The notes: generated by a model from the letters alone, not told the origin. Numbered from the stretch's first letter, positions 1 through 9,215 are shown. The stretch: DNA of 64,000 nucleotides from Streptomyces sp. SLBN-31 (GCF_006715395.1 NZ_VFNC01000003.1:186001-250000); one strand, 5' to 3'. A program made the numbers and translations.

Positions 1-2330
1 CCCACGATGGTCCGGGTCTCCCCGCCGACCTGCTTGACGGCCGCGAAGACGAGGTTGCCGCCGGCCGCGGTGGTGGTGCCGGTCTTGATGCCGATGACGC
101 CGTTGTAGCCGACCAGACGGTTCCAGTTGCTGTGCTTGCTGCCCTTGTAGTCGGTGTACTCCATCATCCGGGCGATCTCGCGGAAGCTCGGGTTCTTCAT
201 CGCGGCCTTCGCGAGCCTCACCTGGTCCGCGGCCGTGGAGACGGTGGTCTTCTTCAGGCCCGAGGGGTCGGTGTACGTCGTGTTCGTCATCCCGAGGTCC
301 TTGGCGGCGGCGTTCATCTTGCTCGCGAACGCCTTCTCGGACCCGGCGTCCCAGCGGGCCAGCAGTCGGGCCACGTTGTTCGCGGACGCGATCAGGACGC
401 CCTCCAGGGCCTCCCTCTGGGTGATCGTGTCACCGGCCTTCACCTGAACCGTCGACTCGCCGTCCGCGGTCGCCTGGTCCTCCGCCGTCCGGTCGACCTT
501 GATCTTCTCGCCGTCCCCCTTGAGGGGGTGGTCGCGCAGGATCAGGTACGTGGTCATGACCTTGGCGACACTGGCGATCGGGACGGGCTTCTGCGCGCCG
601 GAGGAGCCGAAGGAACCGATGCCCTGGACGTCGAGGGCGCCTTCGCCGGACGCCGGCCACGGGATGTCGGCCTTGCCGCCGTCGAAGGTGTAGCTCTCCT
701 CGGCGGTGAGGTCGAGGGTGGGGGCCGGGAGCGGGCGGACCGCCTGCACGATCGCGAAGACGACGGCCAGCAGCAGGACCAGCGGCGTCCAGATCTTGAC
801 CCGGCGGACGATCGTGCGGACCGGGGTCTCCGGCGGCGGCGGGGTGTTGGTCAGCTCCGCCAGCAGGTCCAGCGGGGGCTTGGGCGGGAGCGGCTGCTGG
901 GTGGTGCGCTCGGGACCGACCTGCGGGACGGACGCCGTGGCCTCCGCGGGCGCCGGCTTCGGCTTCTTCGCCGCCGGGTCGTCCAGGGGCTTGAGAGCCA
1001 CGAACTTGCTGGTCCGCTCGGGGTCCGACGTGACGTCCGGCTTCGGGTCCGGCTTGGGGTCGGTGAGCTTGAGCATGGTCGTCGGCTGGTCGACCCGGGG
1101 GGTGGGGCGCTTGAAGATGGCGGTGGGCTGATCGACGGGCTTGGCGTCGGCCTCGGAGCCGGCATCCTTGTCGGGCTTCGGCTCGGCGGAGCCGGCCTTC
1201 GCCGCGGGCACGGCGTCGGCGACGGCGTCCTCGGGCTCGGCGTCGGCGGCCTCGCCATCGGCCACCGCGTCCTTCGGCTCGGCGTCGCCCACCGCGTCCT
1301 CGGGCTCCGCCTCCGACTCCGCCTCGGCCGAACCGGCCTCGCCGCTGTCGTCGTCGGTCTTCGCGGACGGCTTCCCGTCCTCGGCGTCCGCCGGCTTCGC
1401 GGAACCCTCGGACTTCTCGTCGCCGTCGGAGTCGCCCGAGCGGACCCAGGCGGCCACGGCCGCGCGCAGCCGCTCATCGCCGACGGAGCCGCCCGAACCG
1501 CGGTCCGTCTCGTCGTCGGCCACGTCGTCCGACGCGGAGTCGCGGTCGGCCTCGGCCCCGCTCTCCTCGCCGTCAGCCGAAACGTCTCCCCCGGGCGAGA
1601 CCGACTCGGCGTCGGAACGCCCGCCACCGTCGGAGTCCGCCACGGCACCGGAAGCTGCGCCGGACTTGGAGGCCGCACCCGCGTCGGGGCCCTCACGGTA
1701 CTCGGAGTCCGCGTCGCTCTCGGAACTCGCGTCCGTACCGGCCTCCGCGCCGTCCTCGCCTCCCTGGCGCCCCGAGGCCGCCTCCACGTCGGAATCGGCG
1801 TCGGCGTCCCCGGAGGCGCTCTCGTCGCCGCTCTCGGCGCCCTGGGGGGCCTTCTCGGCGGTCTCGGCGGCGCCGGAAGGCTCCGTACCGCTTCCGTCCC
1901 CGCCGAGGCCCTCCGCGGCGCCCTCGGCCTTCCCGGACGCCTCATCGTCGGAGTCGTCGGTCCCGGAGTCTTCGGCGCCGGAACCCTTGGGGCCGGCCCC
2001 GGAATCCTTGGCGCCCGATTCGTCGGCGCCGGAGGCCCCGGAGTCACCGGACCCCGAGTCCCCGGCCGCCTGCCTCGCCGCGTCGGCGGCCTCGGCCTCC
2101 TCGTCCGCCGTCTCCGCCGTCTTCTCGGCTTCCGTCAGGAGATCACATACCGAAAGCACCCGCGTGGCCGTATCCACGCCTCCGCGCGTACCCGGTTCCT
2201 CATCGGCGGCCGTCCTGGCCTCGGGAACCGGACCCGCGCTCCCCGACGTCGGTTCTGCCGACGACTCGCGCTGCTTCGACCTGTCGGGGGACTCGCCCGC
2301 CACCGATGCCTCCTCCATGTGCCGCCGCAT
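1..2330 (-). CDS. D-alanyl-D-alanine carboxypeptidase with a very long acidic N-terminal region (3' end cut by window edge)
   Basis: This is a serine DD-peptidase (peptidase S11 family) that trims peptidoglycan stem peptides outside the membrane. The three catalytic motifs are visible: SVAK near 560, SAN near 380 (followed by NVARLLARW) and KTGT near 84. One membrane segment (IWTPLVLLLAVVFAIVQAV) lies around residues 510-530. Before it come roughly 500 residues rich in Asp, Glu, Ser, Ala and Gly, with repeated AEPEDAV/AEPKDAV units and two VDQPT motifs. That part should be cytoplasmic if the segment is a signal anchor. The start is uncertain: ATG 2330 is used, but GTG 2339 and ATG 2318 are in frame and none has a good ribosome site. 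An in-frame stop lies at 2355-2357. The C-terminus lies beyond base 1. Position next to GPP34 and scr1 fits the SCO4439 region of S. coelicolor. Confidence 0.9.
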   Translation of the reverse strand, partial: MRRHMEEASVAGESPDRSKQRESSAEPTSGSAGPVPEARTAADEEPGTRGGVDTATRVLSVCDLLTEAEKTAETADEEAEAADAARQAAGDSGSGDSGASGADESGAKDSGAGPKGSGAEDSGTDDSDDEASGKAEGAAEGLGGDGSGTEPSGAAETAEKAPQGAESGDESASGDADADSDVEAASGRQGGEDGAEAGTDASSESDADSEYREGPDAGAASKSGAASGAVADSDGGGRSDAESVSPGGDVSADGEESGAEADRDSASDDVADDETDRGSGGSVGDERLRAAVAAWVRSGDSDGDEKSEGSAKPADAEDGKPSAKTDDDSGEAGSAEAESEAEPEDAVGDAEPKDAVADGEAADAEPEDAVADAVPAAKAGSAEPKPDKDAGSEADAKPVDQPTAIFKRPTPRVDQPTTMLKLTDPKPDPKPDVTSDPERTSKFVALKPLDDPAAKKPKPAPAEATASVPQVGPERTTQQPLPPKPPLDLLAELTNTPPPPETPVRTIVRRVKIWTPLVLLLAVVFAIVQAVRPLPAPTLDLTAEESYTFDGGKADIPWPASGEGALDVQGIGSFGSSGAQKPVPIASVAKVMTTYLILRDHPLKGDGEKIKVDRTAEDQATADGESTVQVKAGDTITQREALEGVLIASANNVARLLARWDAGSEKAFASKMNAAAKDLGMTNTTYTDPSGLKKTTVSTAADQVRLAKAAMKNPSFREIARMMEYTDYKGSKHSNWNRLVGYNGVIGIKTGTTTAAGGNLVFAAVKQVGGETRTIV

Positions 2331-2554
2331 GCCCCGCACGCGGCTGCCGAACCGTCAACCGAACCGTGAATCGCCGCCCGGGACACCGCTTGCAGCGCTG
2401 TCCGAACCATGTACCAGTGTCCTGTGTGCGGGCTTGACCCCTGCGGTAGACGAGAACGACATACCTACCGGTTCCCTCACAAAGAGGTCACGCACCCTCG
2501 ACAGACCAATGTGAGAGGGGTCACCCTGTCATTCATCCACGCGGGGAGGCATGG

Positions 2555-3310
2555 ATGGGCAGGAGCCGCAGAACACTTCCGGAGGAGCTTCTGCTGCTGG
2601 CATTGGACCCGGCCACGGGTACCACTGCGCAGCCGCAGTCGCTCGACCTCGGTCTGGCCGGAGCACAGCTAGTGGAGCTGGCGCTGGCCGGACGGATAGC
2701 CCCAGACGGGGATCGTATCGCCGTGGTCGTACCACGGCCGACTGGAGATCCAACGTTGGACTGCGCGTTGGAGTTGCTGCGAAGGCGTGGCGCTCCCGTG
2801 CGGGCAGTGAACTGGATCGGCGGGCCGCGCCTTGGGCTGCGCCAGACCTACCTCTCACATCTGGAGCGGTGCGGCATGGTGCATGCCGTGGCGGGCCAGA
2901 TGTGCGGAGTGCTGCCGACGACTCGCTACCAGGCGACGGACAACGCCATCAGCCGGGAGATCAGGGCCCGGCTGGACTCCGCGATCCGTACCGGCGTACC
3001 GCCGGACCCACGGACCGCGGCGCTCGCCGCACTGGCGCACGCGGTCGGCCTCGGCAAGCACCTGTACCCGGGGAACGAGGGACGGTCGTCCCGCTCCCGG
3101 CTGCGGGACCTGATCAGGCACGACCCCATGGGCGGTCTCGTCGCGCACGCCGTGATGGACGTCCAGAACGGCGTGGGCGCCCAGCCCCGCCGCAGCCCGG
3201 CCCCGGCCGGCCGCCAGGCCGCCGGACCCGTCGGGCCCGCACCGGAACCCGCTCGTGGCGTTCCGATGCAGCCGCGCCGCGGACCCATGGCACGTGTCGT
3301 GGCCCACTGA
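2555..3310 (+). CDS. GPP34 (Golgi phosphoprotein 3) family protein
   Basis: The protein begins MGRSRRTLPEELLLLALDP, typical of bacterial GPP34-family proteins, which share the fold of the eukaryotic phosphoinositide-binding Golgi protein. The run LDLGLAGAQLVELALAGRI follows. These proteins are frequent in Streptomyces, and their role is largely unknown; a membrane-associated function is inferred from the family. ATG 2555 is preferred over the out-of-frame ATG 2551 because GGGGAGG at 2542-2548 is well spaced from it. The last 40 residues are a Pro/Arg-rich tail that looks disordered. It is divergent from the carboxypeptidase and upstream of scr1. Confidence 0.8.
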   Translation: MGRSRRTLPEELLLLALDPATGTTAQPQSLDLGLAGAQLVELALAGRIAPDGDRIAVVVPRPTGDPTLDCALELLRRRGAPVRAVNWIGGPRLGLRQTYLSHLERCGMVHAVAGQMCGVLPTTRYQATDNAISREIRARLDSAIRTGVPPDPRTAALAALAHAVGLGKHLYPGNEGRSSRSRLRDLIRHDPMGGLVAHAVMDVQNGVGAQPRRSPAPAGRQAAGPVGPAPEPARGVPMQPRRGPMARVVAH

Positions 3311-3708
3311 GCCGCGGTCCCACGGCACACCGGCACCGCATCGCACAGCACCGCCCAAGCACCGCACGCCGCAGCTGAGTCCCCAGCCCCGGTTCGGGAG
3401 CCGCTGGTCCGCGCGGGACGGCGGGACCGTATGCCGTCCGTGTCCTCGGATACGGGTGGCGTAACGGTTCCGCCGTCCCGCGCGGCCGCTTCGTGTCCGG
3501 CGGCCCGCTCGGGCGGCGACGCGCGCCCCGGCCCGCGGGCCCGGTTCCGTGCCGTGTCGCGCCGCCACGCCCGCGAACCCCGCGAACTGGCGTGTATCCA
3601 GCGCATATCCGCCGTTTCCCAGCGGTAGAAAGCACCTTGGTGGCAATCTGCTCAACAGCAGATACGCAAAGTGGCAAGCAGAGGCCCGCAGCCGGAGGTG
3701 CACGTCCC
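3311..3708. promoter_or_regulatory. Upstream region of scr1 with inverted repeat
   Basis: This 398-base stretch has no convincing gene. Near its end lies a 7-bp inverted repeat, ATCTGCT-caac-AGCAGAT (3646-3663). It is flanked by two direct TGGCAA copies at about 3641 and 3672. It sits 45-60 bases upstream of the scr1 start and may be the autoregulatory site of the XRE protein; this is inference from position only. Confidence 0.4.
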
Positions 3709-4566
3709 GTGGCGTCAAGTGTCAATCCCACCGTCAGGCGACGCCGGCTGGGCCAGGAGCTGCGCCGGCTCCGTGAGCTCAAGGGCATGACGGCCGAGGA
3801 AGTGGCGGAGCGGCTGCTGGTGTCGCAGTCGAAGATCAGCCGGCTGGAGAACGGACGGCGCAGCATCAGCCAGCGCGACGTCCGCGACCTGTGCGGGGTG
3901 TACGAGGTCGAGGACCACCGGATCGTCGATTCGCTGATGCAGATGGCCAAGGACAGCCGCCAGCAGGGGTGGTGGCACTCCTTCGGCGACATCCCCTACA
4001 GCGTGTACATCGGGCTGGAGACGGACGCGGCGAGCCTGCGCGTCTACGATCCGCAGGTCGTGCCGGGCCTGCTGCAGACGCGGCAGTACGCCGAGACGCT
4101 GATCGCGGGCGCCCTGCCCGAGACCGCGGCCGCCGACATCGAGAAGCGCGTGCAGGTGCGGCTGCGCCGGCAGGAACGAATCACCGCCCCGGAGAACCCG
4201 CTGCGGCTGTGGACGGTGATGGACGAGGCGGCCCTGCGCCGGGTGGTGGGCAACCGCTCGCTGATGCGGGACCAGTTGGAGCACCTCGTCGAGCAGTCCC
4301 AGCTGCCGCACGTCACGGTGCAGGTGATCCCCTTCGACATGGGAGCGCATCCCGGCCTCAACGGCCAGTACGCGATCCTCGAGTTCCCGGACGCGGCCGA
4401 CTCCAGCGTGGTCTACATCGAGGGCGTCACCAGCGACCTGTACCTGGAGAAGGCGAACGACGTGCAGAAGTACAGCGTGATGTACGAGCACCTGCGGGCT
4501 CAGGCCCTCAACCCGGACCACTCACGGCAGTTCATCGCGGACATCGCGAAGGAGTACGCCCGCTGA
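3709..4566 (+). CDS. scr1: XRE-family transcriptional regulator with DUF5753 (Scr1-like)
   Basis: This is a DNA-binding regulator of 285 residues. An XRE helix-turn-helix occupies about residues 10-70 (RRLGQELRRLRELKGMTAEE, then SQSKISRLENGRRSISQRDV). A DUF5753 domain follows (DPQVVPGLLQTRQYAETL). Such proteins work as pairs with a small DUF397 partner, found here about 200 bases downstream. The pair at the equivalent S. coelicolor locus, as I recall it, is Scr1/Scr2, a positive regulator of antibiotic production. The symbol rests on this synteny. GTG 3709 is chosen because GGAGGTG at 3694-3700 is properly spaced and homologs start at this sequence. Upstream in-frame residues lack family similarity. 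Confidence 0.85.
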   Translation: MASSVNPTVRRRRLGQELRRLRELKGMTAEEVAERLLVSQSKISRLENGRRSISQRDVRDLCGVYEVEDHRIVDSLMQMAKDSRQQGWWHSFGDIPYSVYIGLETDAASLRVYDPQVVPGLLQTRQYAETLIAGALPETAAADIEKRVQVRLRRQERITAPENPLRLWTVMDEAALRRVVGNRSLMRDQLEHLVEQSQLPHVTVQVIPFDMGAHPGLNGQYAILEFPDAADSSVVYIEGVTSDLYLEKANDVQKYSVMYEHLRAQALNPDHSRQFIADIAKEYAR

Positions 4567-4588
4567 AGCGCCGTACCGTACACCTTCC

Positions 4589-4610
4589 TGGGTCTCCAGT
4601 GGAAGACCCA
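4589..4610. repeat. Small hairpin between scr1 and scr2
   Basis: TGGGTCT and AGACCCA form a 7-bp stem with an 8-base loop, 22 bases after the scr1 stop. It could weaken read-through into scr2. There is no U-rich tail, so its function is unclear. Confidence 0.4.
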
Positions 4611-4780
4611 CCTGGAATATGCCATCCAGTCGAGTGAATAGTCGCTTCGTACACCGAGGTGGGCGAGTAGCGTCGATCACGCCACCACACATCACAGGTT
4701 GGCGCAAACCGCGCTGTGGGTCCGGAGTCGGACTCGTCGTGCGGTGACAGCAACTCAACGACTGGCATTCCGGAGCAAAA

Positions 4781-4972
4781 ATGGCAATTCGTCAGGGCGC
4801 CACGGACACGTGGACCAAGTCCTCGTACTCCACGGGCAACGGCGCGTGCGTCGAGATCAAGTCACCGGTTGTCGCGGCGATGGCCGTCCGGGACTCCAAG
4901 GTCACCGAGGGCCCGGTGCTGGCCTTCCCGGCCGAGGCGTGGAACACGTTCGTCGCGTCGATCAAGGCGTAG
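4781..4972 (+). CDS. scr2: DUF397 small protein, partner of the XRE regulator (Scr2-like)
   Basis: This 63-residue protein has the DUF397 signature: WTKSSYSTGNGACVEIK, then VAVRDSK-like VRDSKVTEGPVLAF and WNTFVASIK. DUF397 proteins bind and modulate the neighbouring XRE/DUF5753 protein in WhiJ- or AbaA-like modules. A GGAG at 4772-4775 precedes ATG 4781 with normal spacing. The 214-base gap from scr1 suggests it also has its own promoter. The symbol is assigned from the pair and its synteny with the S. coelicolor Scr1/Scr2 locus. Confidence 0.85.
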   Translation: MAIRQGATDTWTKSSYSTGNGACVEIKSPVVAAMAVRDSKVTEGPVLAFPAEAWNTFVASIKA

Positions 4973-5102
4973 CGGAAGGGACTCACGATCTTCGGACCGT
5001 CCTTCCCCCGAGCACAACTTCACAAGCAGCACAGCAAGAGCCCTCTCGACCAGCTTCGCCGTCCTTGCCGAGGGGGCTCGGCCTGTGCCCGGAGCCCAGG
5101 CC

Positions 5103-5942
5103 CTAGCGCAGTCGGTCGACGTACCTGTCCGTGCCCGGGACCGTCGGGACGAACGGCGCCACCAGCTCCACCCTCCCCAGCCCCGTCTCGCCCACCGGCC
5201 CGTCCAGCCCCGTGAAGTACGCCTCCCAGCACTCCCGCGGATCGGCCTCCAGGAACCACAGCAGCGTCAGCCGGGTGTCCACGCCCTCCACCTGCTTCAC
5301 GTACGTCATCCGGTCGCCCGGCAGCGGGGTCGGCCGGAACACGGTCACCATGGCCGCCGGGGACCCCGCGAGCCGCTTCGGCAGGTGCCGCGCCCGCAGC
5401 CATTCGAGCAACTCGGCCCGCTGCCCGGCCGATTCGGCGTCGATGACCTCCACCACCAGCCCCGCGTAGGGGTGGTCGAGGGCGTGGAAGTCGCGGGGGC
5501 CGGCCGCCCCGTCCCGGTAGACCGTCGCCTCGTGGTCCTGGAACGCCGTGAAGACGTGGGTGCGGTCCTGGTAGACGCGGGCGTCCCGGTTCAGCCGCTT
5601 GTTGATCGCCACGGTCCACCTCATGTGGTCGTCGTAGCGGCCGTCGGTGACCCAGTACGTCGAGATGTAGCAGCCGGCGGTGACCGGCTGGGCGACCGCC
5701 GACTTCTCCGGATAGCGCAGCAGTTGGAGGTCGCGGGTGGCCACCCAGCGGCGGCCGGCGAACATCCAGGGCATGGCCATCGCGCCGGCGTAGTAGTGGT
5801 CGTCCTCGTACCAGCGGTTGTACGCGTACTCATGGCCGGGGTGCGGCTCCACCATGGTGATGAGGGCGTGGCCGGGACGGACCCCGTAGGGCCCCACGGC
5901 GGCCAGTTCGGCGTACACGTCGCTCCGGGTTTCCTCGCTCAC
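5103..5942 (-). CDS. Uncharacterised protein in the CTGACG regulon, possible EthD-like fold
   Basis: This 279-residue soluble protein has no signal peptide and no family I can name with certainty. It begins with an acidic segment and then GHALITMVEPHPGHEYAYNR. The motif RWYEDDHYYAGAMAMPWMFA recalls the NxWYxxxHxP pattern of EthD-like or DABB dimeric alpha/beta-barrel proteins. A second, similar half may lie at residues 140-270 (HPYAGLVVEVIDAESAG...VFRPTPLPGDRM). It is divergent from an SDR gene and shares the operator at 5979-5995, which ties it to the catabolic regulon. A role as an oxygenase, cyclase or dehalogenase-like enzyme on a pathway intermediate is inference only. Confidence 0.7.
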   Translation of the reverse strand: MSEETRSDVYAELAAVGPYGVRPGHALITMVEPHPGHEYAYNRWYEDDHYYAGAMAMPWMFAGRRWVATRDLQLLRYPEKSAVAQPVTAGCYISTYWVTDGRYDDHMRWTVAINKRLNRDARVYQDRTHVFTAFQDHEATVYRDGAAGPRDFHALDHPYAGLVVEVIDAESAGQRAELLEWLRARHLPKRLAGSPAAMVTVFRPTPLPGDRMTYVKQVEGVDTRLTLLWFLEADPRECWEAYFTGLDGPVGETGLGRVELVAPFVPTVPGTDRYVDRLR

Positions 5943-5978
5943 GTCGCTCCCCTTCCGTCCTCCGCCGGTCGCCCATAC

Positions 5979-5995
5979 TCTGACGCCCCGTCAGA
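5979..5995. promoter_or_regulatory. CTGACG operator, site 1
   Basis: TCTGACG-CCC-CGTCAGA is a perfect 17-bp palindrome in the 80-base gap between the divergent 5942 and 6023 starts. The 15-base core (5980-5994) is identical to the site at 21533. It probably controls both directions. Confidence 0.8.
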
Positions 5996-6022
5996 TAATT
6001 GGCCATACCCCCGGAGGCTCGG

Positions 6023-6808
6023 ATGTCACTGCTCACGGGCAAGACCGTCGTCGTCTCGGGAGTCGGCGTCGGGCTCGGTCACCAGGTCGCGGCGGCAGTC
6101 GTGCGCGACGGCGGCAACGCGGTGCTCGGGGCGCGCACGGAGGTGAACCTCGCCAAGAGCACGGCCGAGATCGATCCGGACGGGGCGCACACGGCGTACC
6201 GGCCGACGGACATCACCGACGAAACCCAGTGCGAGGCGCTGGCCGCGCTCGCGCAGGAGCGCTTCGGCCGGATCGACGCGGTCGTCCATGTGGCCGCGTG
6301 GGACGGCTACTTCGGCGGCCTGGAGGACGCGGACTTCGCGACCTGGCAGTCGGTGATCGACGTGAACCTGCTGGGTTCGCTGCGGATGACACGGGCGTGT
6401 CTGCCGGGCCTGAAAGCGGCGGGCGGTTCGGTGGTCTTCATCGGTACGCAGTCCTCCGTCGCCGCGCCCACGCAGGTGCGGCAGGCGGCGTACGCGGCTT
6501 CCAAGGGTGCGCTGACGAGCGCGATGTACTCGCTGGCGCGCGAGCTCGGACCGCACCGCGTCCGGGTCAACACCGTGCTGCCCGGCTGGATGTGGGGACC
6601 GCCGGTGCAGGCGTACGTGCAGTTCACGGCCCATACGGAGGGGGTGCCGGAGGCGGAGGTGCTCAAGCGGCTGTCCGACCGGATGGCCCTTCCCGACCTC
6701 GCCACGGACGCGGACGTGGCCGACGCGGCGGTGTTCCTCGCCTCGGACCGGGCGCGGGCCATCACCGGGCAGTCGCTGCTGGTCAACGCAGGGGAACTGA
6801 TGCGCTGA
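6023..6808 (+). CDS. SDR-family NAD(P)-dependent oxidoreductase
   Basis: This 261-residue short-chain dehydrogenase has a slightly altered cofactor loop (SGVGVGLG, residues 14-21). The catalytic motif is YAASKG (Tyr and Lys), with a preceding Ser in IGTQSS. The usual NNAG motif is replaced by HVAAWDG. The family oxidises or reduces alcohols and ketones; the substrate is not predictable. ATG 6023 follows GGAGG at 6013-6017, so it is preferred to the in-frame TTG at 5999. It is divergent from the uncharacterised 279-residue protein and shares operator site 1. Confidence 0.88.
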   Translation: MSLLTGKTVVVSGVGVGLGHQVAAAVVRDGGNAVLGARTEVNLAKSTAEIDPDGAHTAYRPTDITDETQCEALAALAQERFGRIDAVVHVAAWDGYFGGLEDADFATWQSVIDVNLLGSLRMTRACLPGLKAAGGSVVFIGTQSSVAAPTQVRQAAYAASKGALTSAMYSLARELGPHRVRVNTVLPGWMWGPPVQAYVQFTAHTEGVPEAEVLKRLSDRMALPDLATDADVADAAVFLASDRARAITGQSLLVNAGELMR

Positions 6809-6970
6809 CGGTCGGAATCCAGCCACACTGGCTGTTCATGTAGATGAACGTCGACCATCAAGCGGAACGATTTTACCCGCTCTTGAACCGCCACTTGCTT
6901 GCTGTGATCATGCCACCCCGCTCAGAGTTCGTCATGCCCGTCCCCGGCAGCGGACCCTGGAAGGGGGCTC

Positions 6971-8545
6971 ATGAACAGTCTCGACTGGGCCGTGCTCATC
7001 GGCTACTTCGGCGTGATGGTGGCGATCGGCGTCTGGTCGCACAAGCAGGTGGGCAACGTCAGCGACTTCTTCACCGCCGGCGGCAAGATGCCCTGGTGGC
7101 TGTCCGGCATCTCGCACCACATGTCCGGCTACAGCGCGGTCCTGTTCACGGGGTACGCGGGTATCGCCTACACCTACGGCGTGACGTCCTTCGTGACCTG
7201 GTCCTTCCCGATCGCGCTGGGCATCGCCATCGGCTCGAAGCTGTTCGCGCCACGGATCAACCGCCTGCGCTCCCGGCTCCAGGTGGCCTCCCCGCTGGAG
7301 TACCTGAAGAACCGCTACGACCTGAAGACCCAGCAGGCCCTCGCCTGGTCGGGCATGCTGCTGAAGATCGTCGACGTGGGCGCGAAGTGGGCGGCGATCG
7401 CCACGCTGCTGTCCGTCTTCACCGGCATCACCCTGAACCAGGGCATCCTGATCACCGGCGCGATCACCGCGATCTACTGCACGATCGGCGGGCTGTGGGC
7501 GGACGCGCTGACCGAACTGGGCCAGTTCGTCATCCAGTTGCTGGCGGGCGTCTCGATGTTCGTGGCGGTCGTGCTGAAGCTGAACGACAAGGGCATCGGC
7601 TTCTTCGAGGCGTGGGACCAGCCGGCCCTGCACGGTCACGGCAAGCCCCTCGTCGGCCCCTACGGCACCGTCTTCCTCCTGGCGTTCCTGTTCATCAAGC
7701 TCTTCGAGTACAACGGCGGCATGCTCAACCAGGCCCAGCGCTACATGGCGACGGGTTCCCCGCACGAGGCCACGCGCTCGGCCCGGCTGTCCGCCGCGCT
7801 GTGGCTCGTCTGGCCGGTCGTGCTGTTCTTCCCCATGTGGATGTCGCCGCTGCTGGTGCACGCCCAGAAGCCGGACGGCTCCGACTCCTACGGCCTGATG
7901 ACCGAACAGCTGCTCCCGCACGGCCTGTTGGGGCTGGTGATCGTCGGGTTCTTCTCCCACACGATGGCCATGTGCTCCTCCGACGCCAACGCGATCGCGG
8001 CCGTCTTCACCCGGGACGCGGCGCCCGTGCTGTCCCGGCGGGCCCGTGAGTGGGGGCAGCGGTCCGGGCTGATCGCGGCCCGGGTGACCACCGTGGTCTT
8101 CCTCGCCCTGTCGATGGCGGTGGCGACCCAGGTCAACTCGCCCGCCTTCAAGGACATCATCACGGTCGTCATCAAGTGGGTCGCCGGTCTGATGGGGCCG
8201 ATCGCCATCCCGATGATGCTGGGCCTGCTGCGCCCCTTCCGCCGCTCCGGCCCGACGGCGGCGCTGACCAGCTGGGGCATGGGCCTGCTGGCCTTCTGGC
8301 TGGTCAACTACCCCATCAACTGGAACATCGACGGCGGCGTCCCGCTGCAGTACCAGGTCTCCATCCCGCTGGCCGTCTCCCTGGTCCTCTACATCCTCAT
8401 CGGCTACCTGAAGCCGGAGGACACCCCGGAGCGCCTGGCGGTCATCGAGAGGATCAACACGGACGACGACAGCACGGCGGTCGCCGTACCGGGTCCGGCG
8501 GAAGGCGTGGAGGACGCGCTGGGCCGCACGCCGGTGAAGGACTGA
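6971..8545 (+). CDS. Sodium:solute symporter family transporter
   Basis: This 524-residue membrane protein belongs to the SSS family. It has about 12-13 hydrophobic segments spread over residues 5-480 and the N-terminal DWAVLIGYFGVMVAIGVWSH plus DFFTAGGKMPWWLSG motif common to SSS carriers. The C-terminal 45 residues are hydrophilic and acidic. Family members couple uptake of sugars, amino acids, organic acids or nucleosides to sodium; the LEYLKNRY motif is typical. GGAAGGGGG at 6959-6967 sets the ATG 6971 start. It follows the SDR gene after 162 bases, so it could be co-regulated, although no CTGACG site lies in that gap. Its cargo is unknown. Confidence 0.88.
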   Translation: MNSLDWAVLIGYFGVMVAIGVWSHKQVGNVSDFFTAGGKMPWWLSGISHHMSGYSAVLFTGYAGIAYTYGVTSFVTWSFPIALGIAIGSKLFAPRINRLRSRLQVASPLEYLKNRYDLKTQQALAWSGMLLKIVDVGAKWAAIATLLSVFTGITLNQGILITGAITAIYCTIGGLWADALTELGQFVIQLLAGVSMFVAVVLKLNDKGIGFFEAWDQPALHGHGKPLVGPYGTVFLLAFLFIKLFEYNGGMLNQAQRYMATGSPHEATRSARLSAALWLVWPVVLFFPMWMSPLLVHAQKPDGSDSYGLMTEQLLPHGLLGLVIVGFFSHTMAMCSSDANAIAAVFTRDAAPVLSRRAREWGQRSGLIAARVTTVVFLALSMAVATQVNSPAFKDIITVVIKWVAGLMGPIAIPMMLGLLRPFRRSGPTAALTSWGMGLLAFWLVNYPINWNIDGGVPLQYQVSIPLAVSLVLYILIGYLKPEDTPERLAVIERINTDDDSTAVAVPGPAEGVEDALGRTPVKD

Positions 8546-8612
8546 CGCCCCGGGCGCGGGGGGAGGGGAAAAGCCGGTGCCGGCGGACCGCACGCTCGGC
8601 AGACTGACCGGC

Positions 8613-9215
8613 ATGACCACCACACTCCCCCCGGGCCCGCGGGCCGACCTCCTCCGCTACCTCCAGGACGCCCGTGACGCCCTGCTGTGGAAGCTGGAGG
8701 GCCTGTCCGAGTACGACGTCCGGCGCCCCCTCACCCCGACCGGCACCAATCTGCTGGGCCTGGTAAAGCACGTGACCTACGTCGAACTCGGCTACCTGGG
8801 CGACACGTTCGGGCGGCCCGCCGCGCCGGGCCGCCCCTGGTACGGGCCCGTCGGTGACGACAACGGCGACATGTGGGCGACCGGCGAGGAGTCCCGGGCG
8901 GACATCGTCGACCGCTACCGGCAGGCGTGGCCGCACGCCGACGCCACCGTCGCGGCACTGCCCCCGGACACGGTCGGCAGGGTGCCGTGGTGGCAGGACG
9001 GCAAGGACGAGATCACCCTGCACCACGCGTTGGTCCGGGTCCTCGCCGACACCCAGCGGCACGCGGGCCAGGCCGACATCCTCCGCGAACAGCTCGACGG
9101 TTCAGCGGGCTGGCTCCAGGACAGCACCAACCTGCCGTCGAACGACCCGGCCTGGTGGCAGGACTACCGCGACCGCCTGGAGCGGACGGCCCGGGAGGCG
9201 GCCGACAAGGCTTAG
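8613..9215 (+). CDS. DinB-family (DUF664) protein
   Basis: The 200-residue four-helix DinB/DUF664-type protein starts MTTTLPPGPRADLLRYL. It carries candidate metal ligands in GLVKHVTYVELGYL and in ADTQRHAGQADILREQ, matching the His-x3-His type DinB site. Family members include thiol- or mycothiol-dependent transferases. The start is ambiguous. ATG 8613 is preceded by CAGACTGACCGGC, a pattern common at leaderless Streptomyces starts. GTG 8577, in frame, has a strong GGGGGAGGGG ribosome site at 8559-8568. If the latter is used, the protein has 12 more residues. Confidence 0.8.
   Translation: MTTTLPPGPRADLLRYLQDARDALLWKLEGLSEYDVRRPLTPTGTNLLGLVKHVTYVELGYLGDTFGRPAAPGRPWYGPVGDDNGDMWATGEESRADIVDRYRQAWPHADATVAALPPDTVGRVPWWQDGKDEITLHHALVRVLADTQRHAGQADILREQLDGSAGWLQDSTNLPSNDPAWWQDYRDRLERTAREAADKA

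Noticed and set aside
132..2514. Long open frames on the plus strand opposite the carboxypeptidase
   Set aside because: They are GC-rich shadows of the minus-strand gene with runs of Gly/Arg or Ser/Ala and no family similarity.
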